NCBI GenBank assembly: GCA_050186725.1 | Contig: JBFWYG010000016.1 | Span: 1 to 64,000, forward strand | Reading direction: 5' to 3' | DNA length: 64,000 bases | DNA from: JADJYF01 sp050186725 | GTDB taxonomy: Bacteria > Pseudomonadota > Gammaproteobacteria > Ga0077536 | Shown here: positions 39,478 through 47,573 of the stretch, in pieces | Layout of the letters: every line of letters starts with the position of its first letter | Position numbering within the stretch: the first letter of the stretch is position 1 | The notes under the pieces: model-generated | The model's database searches: none | Told to the model about the DNA's origin: nothing | What the model saw: the letters and a program-made list of their open reading frames with translations, nothing else | Position numbers and translations under genes: made by a program

Positions 39478-41541
39478 ATGATCGGCGCCTGGGGTTGGGC
39501 GCTGCTCGCGCTGACGGTGGCGGCGGTGGCCGTGCAGGTCGTGCCGCTGGTGGCGCTGCGCCGGCTGCGCTTTGCGCCGGTCGCGGTCAGCACCCATCTG
39601 CCGCTGGACGCCGCGCCGGAGAGCGAGGCCACCCTGTGTGAACTCGCCGCGCCGCGTCTGCGCGCGCTCGGTTTCACGCCGAGCTTCCTGACCAGCACGC
39701 CGGCGTCGCTCGTGTCCCGCGAGTCTTGTCCGGTGTACTCGGTGCAATGGCGGCACGACGCGAGCGGCGCATGGGCCGCGGTGACGCCGGCCGCCACGCC
39801 GGAGGCGGGCAACCTCTACAGCGTGACCTTCGCGACCTTCTATCGCGACGGCAGGCACCTGCTGACCACCGCGCGTCGCGGCCACGAGATGCTCATCGTC
39901 CACCCGGCCTTCGCCTGGTGCGACACGCTCGGCACGCTGGAGGCGCAATGGCAGCTGCATCAGGAGCGCATGACCCAGCGCGACACGGCGCGGATCATCG
40001 ACGAGCACGCGGCGCTGGAGGCGCTCGAGGCGCAACTCGTGCCCGAGACCCGCGCTCACGCGCTGCGGTCGGGCGCACTCCTCGAACAGGCGGACGGTGT
40101 CGCGCAGTTCACCTGGCGAGGCGCCTGGCGCTGCCTGCGCCAGTATCGGAGCCACCTCGCCGCGGTCACGCGCAATCCGCTGCCGCCCGAGCAGGCGAAC
40201 GGCGTGCCGGCAGACGATCCGCGCGGTGCCGAGCTGCGCGCGCTGGCCGATACCGTCGCGCTGCGCCAGGCGTTGCTCGCCGATCGGCACACGGCCGGCG
40301 CGGGCTTCCAGGGCCTGTTGCTGCTCGGCACGGCGCTGCTCTCACTGTTCCTGTTCGGCTGGCAGTTCGACTTGCGCTTCGCGGTGTTGCTGCTGGCGGT
40401 GCTGGCCCTGCACGAGCTCGGGCACCTGGCGGCGATGCGCTGGGCCGGCTACCGCGACCTGCGCATGGTCTTCATTCCGCTGTTCGGCGCGGTCGCGAGT
40501 GGCCGCCACGCGGACGCCACGCCGTGGCAGCGGCTGGTGGTGCTGCTGGCGGGCCCAGTGCCGGGCATGCTGCTCGGCGGCCTGCTCGCGGCGCTCNNNN
40601 NNNNNNNNNNNNNNNNNNNNNNNNNNNNNNNNNNNNNNNNNNNNNNNNNNNNNNNNNNNNNNNNNNNNNNNNNNNNNNNNNNNNNNNNNNNNNNNNAGCG
40701 CGAGGCGAGCGAGATCGAGGCACGGCTCGGCCTCGCGAGCGTGCTCGAGGATCGCGCGGCGGCCCGCGCGCACCTGGAACGCGTGGTCGAGCTCACGAGT
40801 GGAGAGGCGCGCGAGTGGGACCTCGCGCGCGCCGACGCGTTGTTCGCACTCGCGATCGAATTCCACACCGGCGCGCAGGCGCGGGAGATGCTGCATGAAG
40901 CGCTGGCGCTCCGCCTGCGCGCGTTGCCCGCCGCGGATTGGCGCGTCGATGCGGCGCGCGCGACGCTCGCCGCGCGGGACTACGAGGCCGGCGCGGTGGA
41001 TGACGCCATTGAGCTGCTGCGAGCGCGCCTCGCCGCGCTGCCGCCCTGTACGGGTGACTGCGCCGATCCGTCGGACTGGCAGCGTACGCAGGCGCGCGCG
41101 GATCTCGTGTGGGCGCTGCTCGGCGCCGGCCGCATCGAGGCCGCGCGCGAAGCGCTGTCCGGGCGTGACGAAGGGGATCGCGCGGAGGTCATGCTGTCGG
41201 CCTGGACCGCACACCTCGGCGGCGACTCGGCGCGTGCACGCGCGCTCATGGAACGCCTCGACGACGCGAGCGACGCGCCGCGAATGCCGCTGCCCGAGGC
41301 TCTGCTACGCATCGACCACGCGCTGTTCGCCGCGGCGGCAGGGGATGTGGCGCCGTCGCGCGCGCTCGCCGCGGAACTCACGAGCGATGCCGCGCGCGCG
41401 CCGTCGAAGCGTCGCTGGATCAGTCTCGAGCATCTGCCAGGCTTCGCGGCGCGTCCCTACGTCTGGCAGGCGACGCGCCATCGCGCGGAGCTCGCCTGGT
41501 TGCGCGAGTATGCACCGGCCGTGCTGAGCCCCGAGCCCTGA
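39478..41541 (+). CDS. Site-2-protease-like membrane protein, interrupted by assembly gap
   Basis: N-terminal part (39478-40596): one early membrane helix, a soluble domain of about 250 aa, then membrane helices with the M50 zinc motif HELGH starting at H312 (HELGHLAAMRWAGYRDLRMVF) and LLAGPVPGMLLGG. The 100 Ns at 40597-40696 remove the rest of the membrane core, including the expected second zinc-ligand motif. After the gap, about 280 aa of helix-rich, TPR-like sequence (ARAHLERVVELTSGEAREWD) ends at 41541. The frame is kept across the Ns, which happens by chance one time in three, so it is unproven that both parts are one protein. Confidence 0.7.
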   Translation: MIGAWGWALLALTVAAVAVQVVPLVALRRLRFAPVAVSTHLPLDAAPESEATLCELAAPRLRALGFTPSFLTSTPASLVSRESCPVYSVQWRHDASGAWAAVTPAATPEAGNLYSVTFATFYRDGRHLLTTARRGHEMLIVHPAFAWCDTLGTLEAQWQLHQERMTQRDTARIIDEHAALEALEAQLVPETRAHALRSGALLEQADGVAQFTWRGAWRCLRQYRSHLAAVTRNPLPPEQANGVPADDPRGAELRALADTVALRQALLADRHTAGAGFQGLLLLGTALLSLFLFGWQFDLRFAVLLLAVLALHELGHLAAMRWAGYRDLRMVFIPLFGAVASGRHADATPWQRLVVLLAGPVPGMLLGGLLAALXXXXXXXXXXXXXXXXXXXXXXXXXXXXXXXXXXREASEIEARLGLASVLEDRAAARAHLERVVELTSGEAREWDLARADALFALAIEFHTGAQAREMLHEALALRLRALPAADWRVDAARATLAARDYEAGAVDDAIELLRARLAALPPCTGDCADPSDWQRTQARADLVWALLGAGRIEAAREALSGRDEGDRAEVMLSAWTAHLGGDSARARALMERLDDASDAPRMPLPEALLRIDHALFAAAAGDVAPSRALAAELTSDAARAPSKRRWISLEHLPGFAARPYVWQATRHRAELAWLREYAPAVLSPEP
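40597..40696. other. Assembly gap (100 Ns)
   Basis: Exactly 100 Ns inside the M50-like gene; the true length is unknown. Confidence 0.97.
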
Positions 41542-41563
41542 GCGCGCGCTGCGTCGGGCAATC

Positions 41564-42316
41564 TCAGACCAGCCTCCAGCGCATGCCGGCGAGCTGAAAA
41601 CCGTCAGCGTCCATGCTCGCGCCCGCCGCGCGGGCGGCGGCCAGTATCGCCGGCGCATCGCTTGCCACCAGGTCCAGCCCGGCCAGCCCTTCCGGGCGCC
41701 CATCGCGCGCCGGCACGAAGCGCAGCCGCGCGTCGGTGAGCGCGACTTCGGCCCCGTCCGCGGTCGCGGTCAGGGGCGCGTCGGCGATGGCGGCCCAGCG
41801 CTCTGCGATGGCGCGCGGCGCGTCGGCCTGGATCTCCGCCGCGGCGATGGCGCTGACGCGCGTGCTGGCCCGCGTGTCGCGCCAGTGTTCGCCGGCCGGC
41901 AGCCAGTCCTCCGCGTCGCCCAGCTGCTCGTCGATCTCGAAGAACGAACCGCCGGTGTCGCGCGGGTGGAGCTGCATGTTGCGAAAACCCGCGGCCTGGA
42001 ACTCGTGGGCGATGCGCACGCCGAGGGATGCAACGCGCGCGCGGTACACGTCGTGATCCGCGCACTGGGTGATGACCATGTAGCCGCCGTCGCCGCCACG
42101 GCGCGAGAGGAAGCGCCCGGCGGCGGTCTCGTCCTGGGTCGGTGCGACGACCTCCAGGAACTGGCGGCCGATGGGTAGCAGCACGTTCTCCAGCCCGTAT
42201 TGCGCGACGGCCGGATCGCGGTGGCAGGGCGTGAGATCGAACACCGTGGTGAGCGCGTGCTCCACCGGCGCGAGCCGCGCGGCGACCAGCGCAATCTGTC
42301 GAAGGGCGAGCGACAT
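41564..42316 (-). CDS. VOC family protein (glyoxalase-like)
   Basis: 250 aa, glyoxalase-like (Glyoxalase_3 look) with beta-alpha-beta-beta-beta units: QIALVAARLAPVEHALTTVF, ENVLLPIGRQFLEVVAP, and DTGGSFFEIDEQLGDAEDWLP with a probable metal-ligand Glu. Function unassigned; the VOC fold includes dioxygenases, isomerases and lyases. Convergent with the M50-like gene, 22 bp apart, and on the same strand as nei. Confidence 0.78.
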   Translation of the reverse strand: MSLALRQIALVAARLAPVEHALTTVFDLTPCHRDPAVAQYGLENVLLPIGRQFLEVVAPTQDETAAGRFLSRRGGDGGYMVITQCADHDVYRARVASLGVRIAHEFQAAGFRNMQLHPRDTGGSFFEIDEQLGDAEDWLPAGEHWRDTRASTRVSAIAAAEIQADAPRAIAERWAAIADAPLTATADGAEVALTDARLRFVPARDGRPEGLAGLDLVASDAPAILAAARAAGASMDADGFQLAGMRWRLV

Positions 42317-42358
42317 GGCGGATTCCTGCTGAACTGACCGCCTGATTCTAGCCGCCGC

Positions 42359-43183
42359 TCAACGCGCGCGCTGGCAGCTCGGACACCAGTAGAGCCGGCG
42401 CGAGTTGGCCTCGGTGCGCACGACGGTCGTGCCGCAGTCGTGACAGGCCTGGCCTTCGCGCGCGAACACCGCGAAGCGGTAGCCGCCGCGCTTCGCGCCG
42501 GCGGCCTTCAGCGCCTGCACGCGCTGGTGGGGATTGGTCACGCCGCGCGCCTCGTAGGCGCGCCGCGTGACGGCCAGCGACACGCGCGCCAGCGTGGCGC
42601 GGGTGCGGTCGTCCAGGTCCATCGGCCGCGCATCGGGCGGCACGCCCGCGAAGAACAGGATCTCCGAGCGCAGGTAGTTGCCGATGCCGGCCAGGAAGCC
42701 CTGGTCGAGATAGAGCGCGGCGAGGCTGCGACGTCTGAAGGTCGGCAGGTCGAGCCGCGCGGCGAGCGTGCGCCAGTCGAGGTCGGCGGACAGCGCGTCC
42801 GGGCCGAGACGACTGAGGAAGGGATGCTCGCCGAGCGCCGCCGTCTTCAACAGTTCGATGGTCGAGGCGCTGTAGAGCAGCGCGCTGCCGGCCGCGGTGT
42901 GCAGCGCGAGGCGCAGACTGCGGCCGGTGTTCGGCAGTTCGCCGCGCTTCTGCACGAACCAGCGGCCATAGAGCTGGTTGTGCGAGTAGAGCGTGTGGCC
43001 GTGGTCGAGGTGGATCAGCATCGCCTTGCCGCGCGTCTCGACCGCGTCGACGCGCCGCCCGACGAGTCGCGCGACGCGCCGCGTGAGCGCCGGCAATGCG
43101 CACTGCGCCTCATCGATCAGCTGGCCGGCGAGCACCTTGGCGATGCGGTCGGCTTCGAGGCGGATTTCGGGACCTTCGGGCAT
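42359..43183 (-). CDS. nei: Endonuclease VIII (Nei) DNA glycosylase
   Basis: Removes oxidised pyrimidines and nicks at the abasic site. 274 aa. After Met removal the N-terminus PEGPEIRLEADRI supplies catalytic P and E; the helix-two-turn-helix has LDQGFLAGIGNYLRSE, and the C-terminal zinc finger is CHDC-x(n)-CPSC. PEGPEI favours Nei over MutM (usually PELPE). A second Fpg/Nei-family gene begins at 63457. Confidence 0.93.
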   Translation of the reverse strand: MPEGPEIRLEADRIAKVLAGQLIDEAQCALPALTRRVARLVGRRVDAVETRGKAMLIHLDHGHTLYSHNQLYGRWFVQKRGELPNTGRSLRLALHTAAGSALLYSASTIELLKTAALGEHPFLSRLGPDALSADLDWRTLAARLDLPTFRRRSLAALYLDQGFLAGIGNYLRSEILFFAGVPPDARPMDLDDRTRATLARVSLAVTRRAYEARGVTNPHQRVQALKAAGAKRGGYRFAVFAREGQACHDCGTTVVRTEANSRRLYWCPSCQRAR

Positions 43184-43210
43184 GGGGTTGGCTGGGCAAG
43201 GAATGACTCG

Positions 43211-43391
43211 TGTAGGTCGGACTTCAGTCCGACATTTGAGGAGGGCCCATATTCGATGCTCTGCAACTGAATGGCGGGTTGAAACCCGCCCTACAGGTGG
43301 CTCCGATGAAGGGCCGATTTCAACCGGCCACCTGTTTCCAGAGCGTCACGAGGTCCTCCAGGACAAATGTCGGACTGAAGTCCGACCTACA
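43211..43391. repeat. Mosaic of REP family B palindromes with 28-bp outer inverted repeats
   Basis: Units at 43211-43238 (TGTAGGTCGGACTTCAGTCC + GACATTTG), 43271-43295 (ATGGCGGGTTGAAACCCGCC + CTACA), 43312-43329 (GGCCGATTTCAACCGGCC) and 43364-43391. The first and last are exact inverted copies of each other over 28 bp, bracketing the others. It fills the 228 bp between nei and the next gene; no coding sequence is seen there. Confidence 0.9.
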
Positions 43392-43411
43392 GTGGAGCTA
43401 CGGCGGTCGGT

Positions 43412-44602
43412 TCACCCCAGGATCACCGGCGGCGCCAGCGGCTCCAGGCCGACCATCATGCGGCCGGCGGATTCCACCTGGTTGATGGCCACGGCGAAGT
43501 GCTGGGTCGCCGCGTGCACATCGCGCAGCGCGCGCTGCAGCGGGTTCTTGCGGTAGTTGGCGTTGGCGCCGCACAGGCTGTAGACGATGTCGGTCGCGCG
43601 CGCGCTGTTGTGCATCGCCTTGGTCGCGGCCAGCATCATGTTGGCGCGGGACTCGTAGGGGACTTCTTGACCCGCCAACACCGCCTGCTCGAACTCCGCG
43701 AGCGCTTCCTTCAGCCAGGCGCGCGAACCGCGCACCAGGGCCACGGCGTCGGCGAGGCCTATGTGGAAGGTCGGGCGCTCGCGGAGCGGCGTGCTGGTGC
43801 CGACACCGAGCTTGGTCTGCGCGATTTCCAGGGCGTGGTCGATGGCGCCCTGCGCGATGCCGATGCCGATGAAGCCGGCCTGCATCACGCCGGTCGCGTA
43901 GGGCGGATGGCGATACATCGGCGCGCCGAAGTGCTTGGGATCGGGGCGCATGGAACGGCCGAAGATCCAGGTCATGTCGATGGGCACGAACACGTCGTCC
44001 AGGATCACGTCGTGACTGCCGGAGCCCGACAGGCCCGACACGTCCCAGGTCTCCTCGATGGTGTAGGCCTCGAGCGGCAGGAAGCAGGCGCGGGTCAGCG
44101 GCACGCCGCTGGCGCTGAACTGCGGCGCGCCGCCCTCGTACTCCTGGCACAGCACGAAGTACCAGCGGCAGTGCTGGCAACCGCTCGCGAACTGCCAGCG
44201 CCCCGAGAGCCGAAAGCCACCGTCGGCGCGCACCGCGCGGCCGAAGGGAAAGAAGGCCGAGCCGGTCACCGTGCCGGGCTGGTCGAGAAAGATGCGCTCG
44301 ATCGCGGCCGGCAGCATGGGCGTGGTGAACAGCGTGTTGACGTTGCCGATGAAGGCGCACCAGCCGGTCGAGCCGTCGATGCGCGACAGCGATTCGAGGA
44401 TCTCGGCGAACTCGAGCGGTGAGAGCTGCGAACCGCCGAGCGAGTGCGGCACGTAGAGCCGGAACAGCCCGGCCTCGGTCATGGCCCGCACGATGGGCTG
44501 GGGCAGGCGTCGCTCGCGTTCGGCGTCGGCGGCGTGTTCGGCGATCAGCGGCGCGAGGCGCGCCACGCTGGCGAGATGTTGTTCGAGCAGGGCTGCGCTC
44601 AT
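43412..44602 (-). CDS. Acyl-CoA dehydrogenase-fold flavoprotein (group D monooxygenase-like)
   Basis: 396 aa. Matches the Acyl-CoA_dh_2 group that includes two-component flavin monooxygenases such as HsaA: N-terminal ARLAPLIAEHAADAERERRL, GSQLSPLEFAEILESLSRID, STGWCAFIGN, and the ring-like domain with SGLSGSGSHDVILDDVFVP. The catalytic Glu of true acyl-CoA dehydrogenases is not evident. A hydroxylase is therefore more likely than a dehydrogenase, but a flavin reductase partner is not next to it. Divergent from the thiolase-like gene. ATG 44602 is preferred; upstream in-frame sequence is not homologous. Confidence 0.8.
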   Translation of the reverse strand: MSAALLEQHLASVARLAPLIAEHAADAERERRLPQPIVRAMTEAGLFRLYVPHSLGGSQLSPLEFAEILESLSRIDGSTGWCAFIGNVNTLFTTPMLPAAIERIFLDQPGTVTGSAFFPFGRAVRADGGFRLSGRWQFASGCQHCRWYFVLCQEYEGGAPQFSASGVPLTRACFLPLEAYTIEETWDVSGLSGSGSHDVILDDVFVPIDMTWIFGRSMRPDPKHFGAPMYRHPPYATGVMQAGFIGIGIAQGAIDHALEIAQTKLGVGTSTPLRERPTFHIGLADAVALVRGSRAWLKEALAEFEQAVLAGQEVPYESRANMMLAATKAMHNSARATDIVYSLCGANANYRKNPLQRALRDVHAATQHFAVAINQVESAGRMMVGLEPLAPPVILG

Positions 44603-44786
44603 CGTGGGACTCTTCCTGATGGGGAACGATGGCTGGTGCCGGCCCGAGGCCGTGAACCGCGCGGCCCCATCGTCCGCCAGCCCCGCGTGGGGCGTCAATG
44701 CCGGCGCGCCGGCCGCGGCGCGGGCGCTTGTCATCCCGCGGTCCCACCGCTACCTTCGCGCCACTCCATCTGCGCGAGGCAGCGCC

Positions 44787-45938
44787 ATGAGTCTCCATCG
44801 CAGCGGCGTGATCAGCGGCGTCGGCGAGACGCGCTACTCCAAGGTCTCCGGGCAGAGCGTGCTCGCGCTCCATCTCGAGGCTTCGCTGGCGGCCATCGCC
44901 GACGCGGGCCTGAGTCCGCGCGACATCGACGGCCTCATCCCCTACGGCGGGATCGGCGTGGTGGCCGAGGACTTCATCACCAACTTCGGCATCGAAGATC
45001 TGCGCTTTTCCGCGCACACGCCGCTCGGCGGGGCGAGCCCCATCGCGGCGGTGCAGTGCGCGCTCGCGGCGGTGTCAGCGGGCATCTGCCGCCACGTGCT
45101 CGTCCCCATCGCGCGCAACGGCTCGTCGGGCGGCCGCATCCAGGAGGCGGTGGAGCAGATGCCGCAGTTCGCCGCCTGCGCCGAGTTCGAACTGCCGGTC
45201 GGCGCCTTCGCGCCGGCCCAGCTCTACGCGCCCATGGCGCGCCGCCACATGGAGCTCTATGGCACCAGCTCGCTGCACTTCGCCGAAGTCGCGGTCTCGA
45301 CGCGGCACAATGCCATCCTGAACGGCCGCGCGATGATGACGAAACCGATGACGGTCGAAGACCACCAGGCGTCGCGCATGATCGCTGACCCGTTCCGCCT
45401 GTTCGACTGCAGCCTCGAGAGCGATGGCGGCGCTGCGGTGGTGGTGTCGCGCGCCGACTGCGCGCGGGACCTGCGCAAGCCGCCGGTCATGGTGCTCGGC
45501 ATCGCCGAAGGTCACCCGGATTCGCCGAGCGCCATCAGCCAGCGCCAGGACATGGTCAGCATCGGTCTCGACAAGTGCGCGCCGCGCGCGTTCGAGATGG
45601 CCGGCGTCACGCCGGACGACATCGACGTCGCCGAGATCTACGACTGCTTCACCTACGTCGTCATTCGCCAGCTGGAGGCGCTCGGCTTCTGCAAACGCGG
45701 CGAGGGCGGGCCCTTCGTCGCCTCGGGCGCGATCCGCCTGGACGGCGCCCTGCCGGTCAATACCCACGGCGGGCTCTTGTCCCAGGGCCACATCGCCGGC
45801 ATGAATCACATCGTCGAACTGGTGCGGCAACTGCGCGGTGAGGCTGGCCGCGCCCAGGTCGCGAACGCGGAGCTTGGACTGGTGACTGGCTACGGCGACA
45901 TGGGGGATGGCAGCGTCGCCATCATGGCGCGCGCATGA
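44787..45938 (+). CDS. Thiolase-like protein (lipid-transfer/Ltp2 type)
   Basis: 383 aa, thiolase superfamily, SCP-x/lipid-transfer branch. Begins SGVGETRYSK; GGASPIAAVQCALAAVSAG stands where thiolases have the nucleophilic Cys, and here the aligned residue is not a clear Cys. DIDVAEIYDCFTYVVI and NTHGGLLSQGHIAGMNH carry the conserved His. The C-terminal CxG motif is replaced by TGYGDMGDG. Members of this branch without the canonical Cys act as retro-aldolases with DUF35 partners (e.g. Ltp2). The DUF35 gene overlaps by 4 bp (ATGA), which strongly supports such a complex. Confidence 0.82.
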   Translation: MSLHRSGVISGVGETRYSKVSGQSVLALHLEASLAAIADAGLSPRDIDGLIPYGGIGVVAEDFITNFGIEDLRFSAHTPLGGASPIAAVQCALAAVSAGICRHVLVPIARNGSSGGRIQEAVEQMPQFAACAEFELPVGAFAPAQLYAPMARRHMELYGTSSLHFAEVAVSTRHNAILNGRAMMTKPMTVEDHQASRMIADPFRLFDCSLESDGGAAVVVSRADCARDLRKPPVMVLGIAEGHPDSPSAISQRQDMVSIGLDKCAPRAFEMAGVTPDDIDVAEIYDCFTYVVIRQLEALGFCKRGEGGPFVASGAIRLDGALPVNTHGGLLSQGHIAGMNHIVELVRQLRGEAGRAQVANAELGLVTGYGDMGDGSVAIMARA

Positions 45939-46343
45939 GCACGCAGGCGCACGAACTGCCGGGGCGCCCGCTGCCGGCCATCACGCCGGAGTCCAAGCCC
46001 TACTGGGACGCGCTCCGCGAGCACCGCCTGGTGTTCCAGGCCTGCGCCGACTGCGGCACGGTGCGACATTACCCGCGACCGCTGTGCGGCGAGTGTTTCA
46101 GCCTCGCGGTCGACTGGGTCGAGAGCCGTGGGCACGGCTCGGTGCACAGCTGGACCATCGCGCATCATCCCTTTCACCTGGCTTTCAAGGGCCAGGCGCC
46201 CTATGCGCTCGTGACGGTCGACATGCCCGAAGGCGTGCGCGTGCAGGCGCCGTGGCGCGGTGAGGTGGCGATGCTCAAACTCGGCTTGCCGGTGCGGGTC
46301 GTGTTCGAGCAAGTCGCGCCGACGTTGACCTTGCCGGCGTTCG
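45935..46343 (+). CDS. DUF35 / Zn-ribbon OB-fold protein, 3' end lost in gap
   Basis: At least 136 aa. N-terminal rubredoxin-like zinc ribbon with cysteines C37, C40, C51, C54 (CADC, CGEC), then an OB-fold (HSWTIAHHPFHLAF, YALVTVDMPEGVRV). The thiolase-partner family binds acyl-CoA and is required by Ltp2/ChsH-type enzymes. Starts inside the thiolase gene (ATGA overlap). The coding sequence runs into the 100 Ns, so its stop and final residues are missing. Confidence 0.88.
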
Positions 46344-46443
46344 NNNNNNNNNNNNNNNNNNNNNNNNNNNNNNNNNNNNNNNNNNNNNNNNNNNNNNNNN
46401 NNNNNNNNNNNNNNNNNNNNNNNNNNNNNNNNNNNNNNNNNNN
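46344..46443. other. Assembly gap (100 Ns)
   Basis: Exactly 100 Ns between the truncated DUF35 gene and a REP family B unit; true size unknown. A dispersed repeat at the edge is a plausible cause. Confidence 0.97.
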
Positions 46444-46470
46444 CATGGCGGGTTGAAACCCGACCTACAG
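46444..46470. repeat. REP family B unit overlapping LLM gene stop
   Basis: CATGGCGGGTTGAAACCCGA followed by CCTACAG, the same design as units at 33609 and 43271. Its CTA (46465-46467) is the TAG stop of the minus-strand LLM gene. The unit abuts the N gap, so more repeats may be hidden. Confidence 0.85.
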
Positions 46471-47466
46471 CAATCCCGCCACCAGCTTGCGCTGGTCTTC
46501 TTCGCCCAGGTGCGCGTAGGCGGCCGACACGCGGTCGACCAGGCCAGCGCAGCGCGCCTTGATCTGCGCGGGCAGGCTGTCGACTTCGCCGATCACGGCG
46601 AAGGCGGCCAGCAGCTGGTCGTCGATCAACGTGCCCATGTCGTCCCAGCGGCCCTGCTTGGACATGCGATTGAGCTCATCCTGCAGTTCGCCGGCGCCGA
46701 TGCTCTCCAGCACCGGTCGATACGCCGGGGTCGAGCCGTAGAAGGCTATTTGCTTGCAGATGTTCCTCTTCGACGCCGCGAACTCGCGCTCGTCGCGGCC
46801 CGTGACGACGAACACCGGGTAGCTCACCTCGAAGTCCGCGCGCGCGCGGCCGGCCTTGGCCAGGCCGCGTTCCAGTGCCGGCAAGGTGGTCTCGCGCAGG
46901 TAGGTCTCGGTGGTGAAGGCGTGGATGATGACGCCGTCGCACACCTCGCCCGCGACCTCGGTCATGCGCGGCCCCACCGCGGCCAGGAACACGCGCGGCG
47001 CGCCGTACTCGTTGTTGGTCGGGGTGAACATCGGCGTCATGAGGGTGTGTGCGTAATACTTGCCGACGAAGGTCAGCGGCTTGCCCTCGTGCCAGGTGGC
47101 CCAGATGGCGCGCATCGCCAGCACGAACTCGCGCATGCGCGCGGCGGGTTCGGACCAGGGCATGCTGAAGCGCTTGGTGATGTGCGGCTTGATCTGCGAA
47201 CCCAGACCGAGCACGAAGCGGCCGCGCGCGAGCGCGTTCAGATCATGGCCGATGTTCGCCAGCACCATGGGCGTGCGGGCGAAGGCCACCGCGATGGAGG
47301 TCATGAGGTCGACCCGCGTGGTGCGCTGCGCCGCGACCACCAGCGGGAAGAACGGATCGTGGGCGGTCTCGACCGACATCGCGCCGGTATAGCCCAGGTT
47401 CTCGAGCCTGGCGGCTTCGTCGCCGACCGTGTCGAGATTCCAGCCGATCATGCCGTCGACTTTCAT
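46465..47466 (-). CDS. LLM class F420-type oxidoreductase
   Basis: 333 aa, luciferase-like superfamily, TIGR03617-like group (MKVDGMIGWNLDTVGDEAAR, DLMTSIAVAFARTPMVLA, FVLGLGSQIKPHITKRF, VFLAAVGPRMTEVAGEV). Family members are predicted to use F420. The stop codon lies in a REP unit. Start 47464-47466 matches the family N-terminus. Third LLM gene in the window; 107 bp separate it from the amidohydrolase upstream on the same strand. Confidence 0.88.
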   Translation of the reverse strand: MKVDGMIGWNLDTVGDEAARLENLGYTGAMSVETAHDPFFPLVVAAQRTTRVDLMTSIAVAFARTPMVLANIGHDLNALARGRFVLGLGSQIKPHITKRFSMPWSEPAARMREFVLAMRAIWATWHEGKPLTFVGKYYAHTLMTPMFTPTNNEYGAPRVFLAAVGPRMTEVAGEVCDGVIIHAFTTETYLRETTLPALERGLAKAGRARADFEVSYPVFVVTGRDEREFAASKRNICKQIAFYGSTPAYRPVLESIGAGELQDELNRMSKQGRWDDMGTLIDDQLLAAFAVIGEVDSLPAQIKARCAGLVDRVSAAYAHLGEEDQRKLVAGLL

Positions 47467-47573
47467 GAGTGCACCTCTGCGCGCAGCGGAATGGGACCCG
47501 GATTGTTCCACTCCCGCCGCGCGCGAGGCAAATGGCGCGCTGCCCGCCTGGGCGCCGCGCGCCGCGACGCGCG

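Noticed and set aside
33541..46470. CRISPR array from the repeated palindromes
   Set aside because: Units differ in sequence, alternate in orientation, and lack regular spacers or cas genes.
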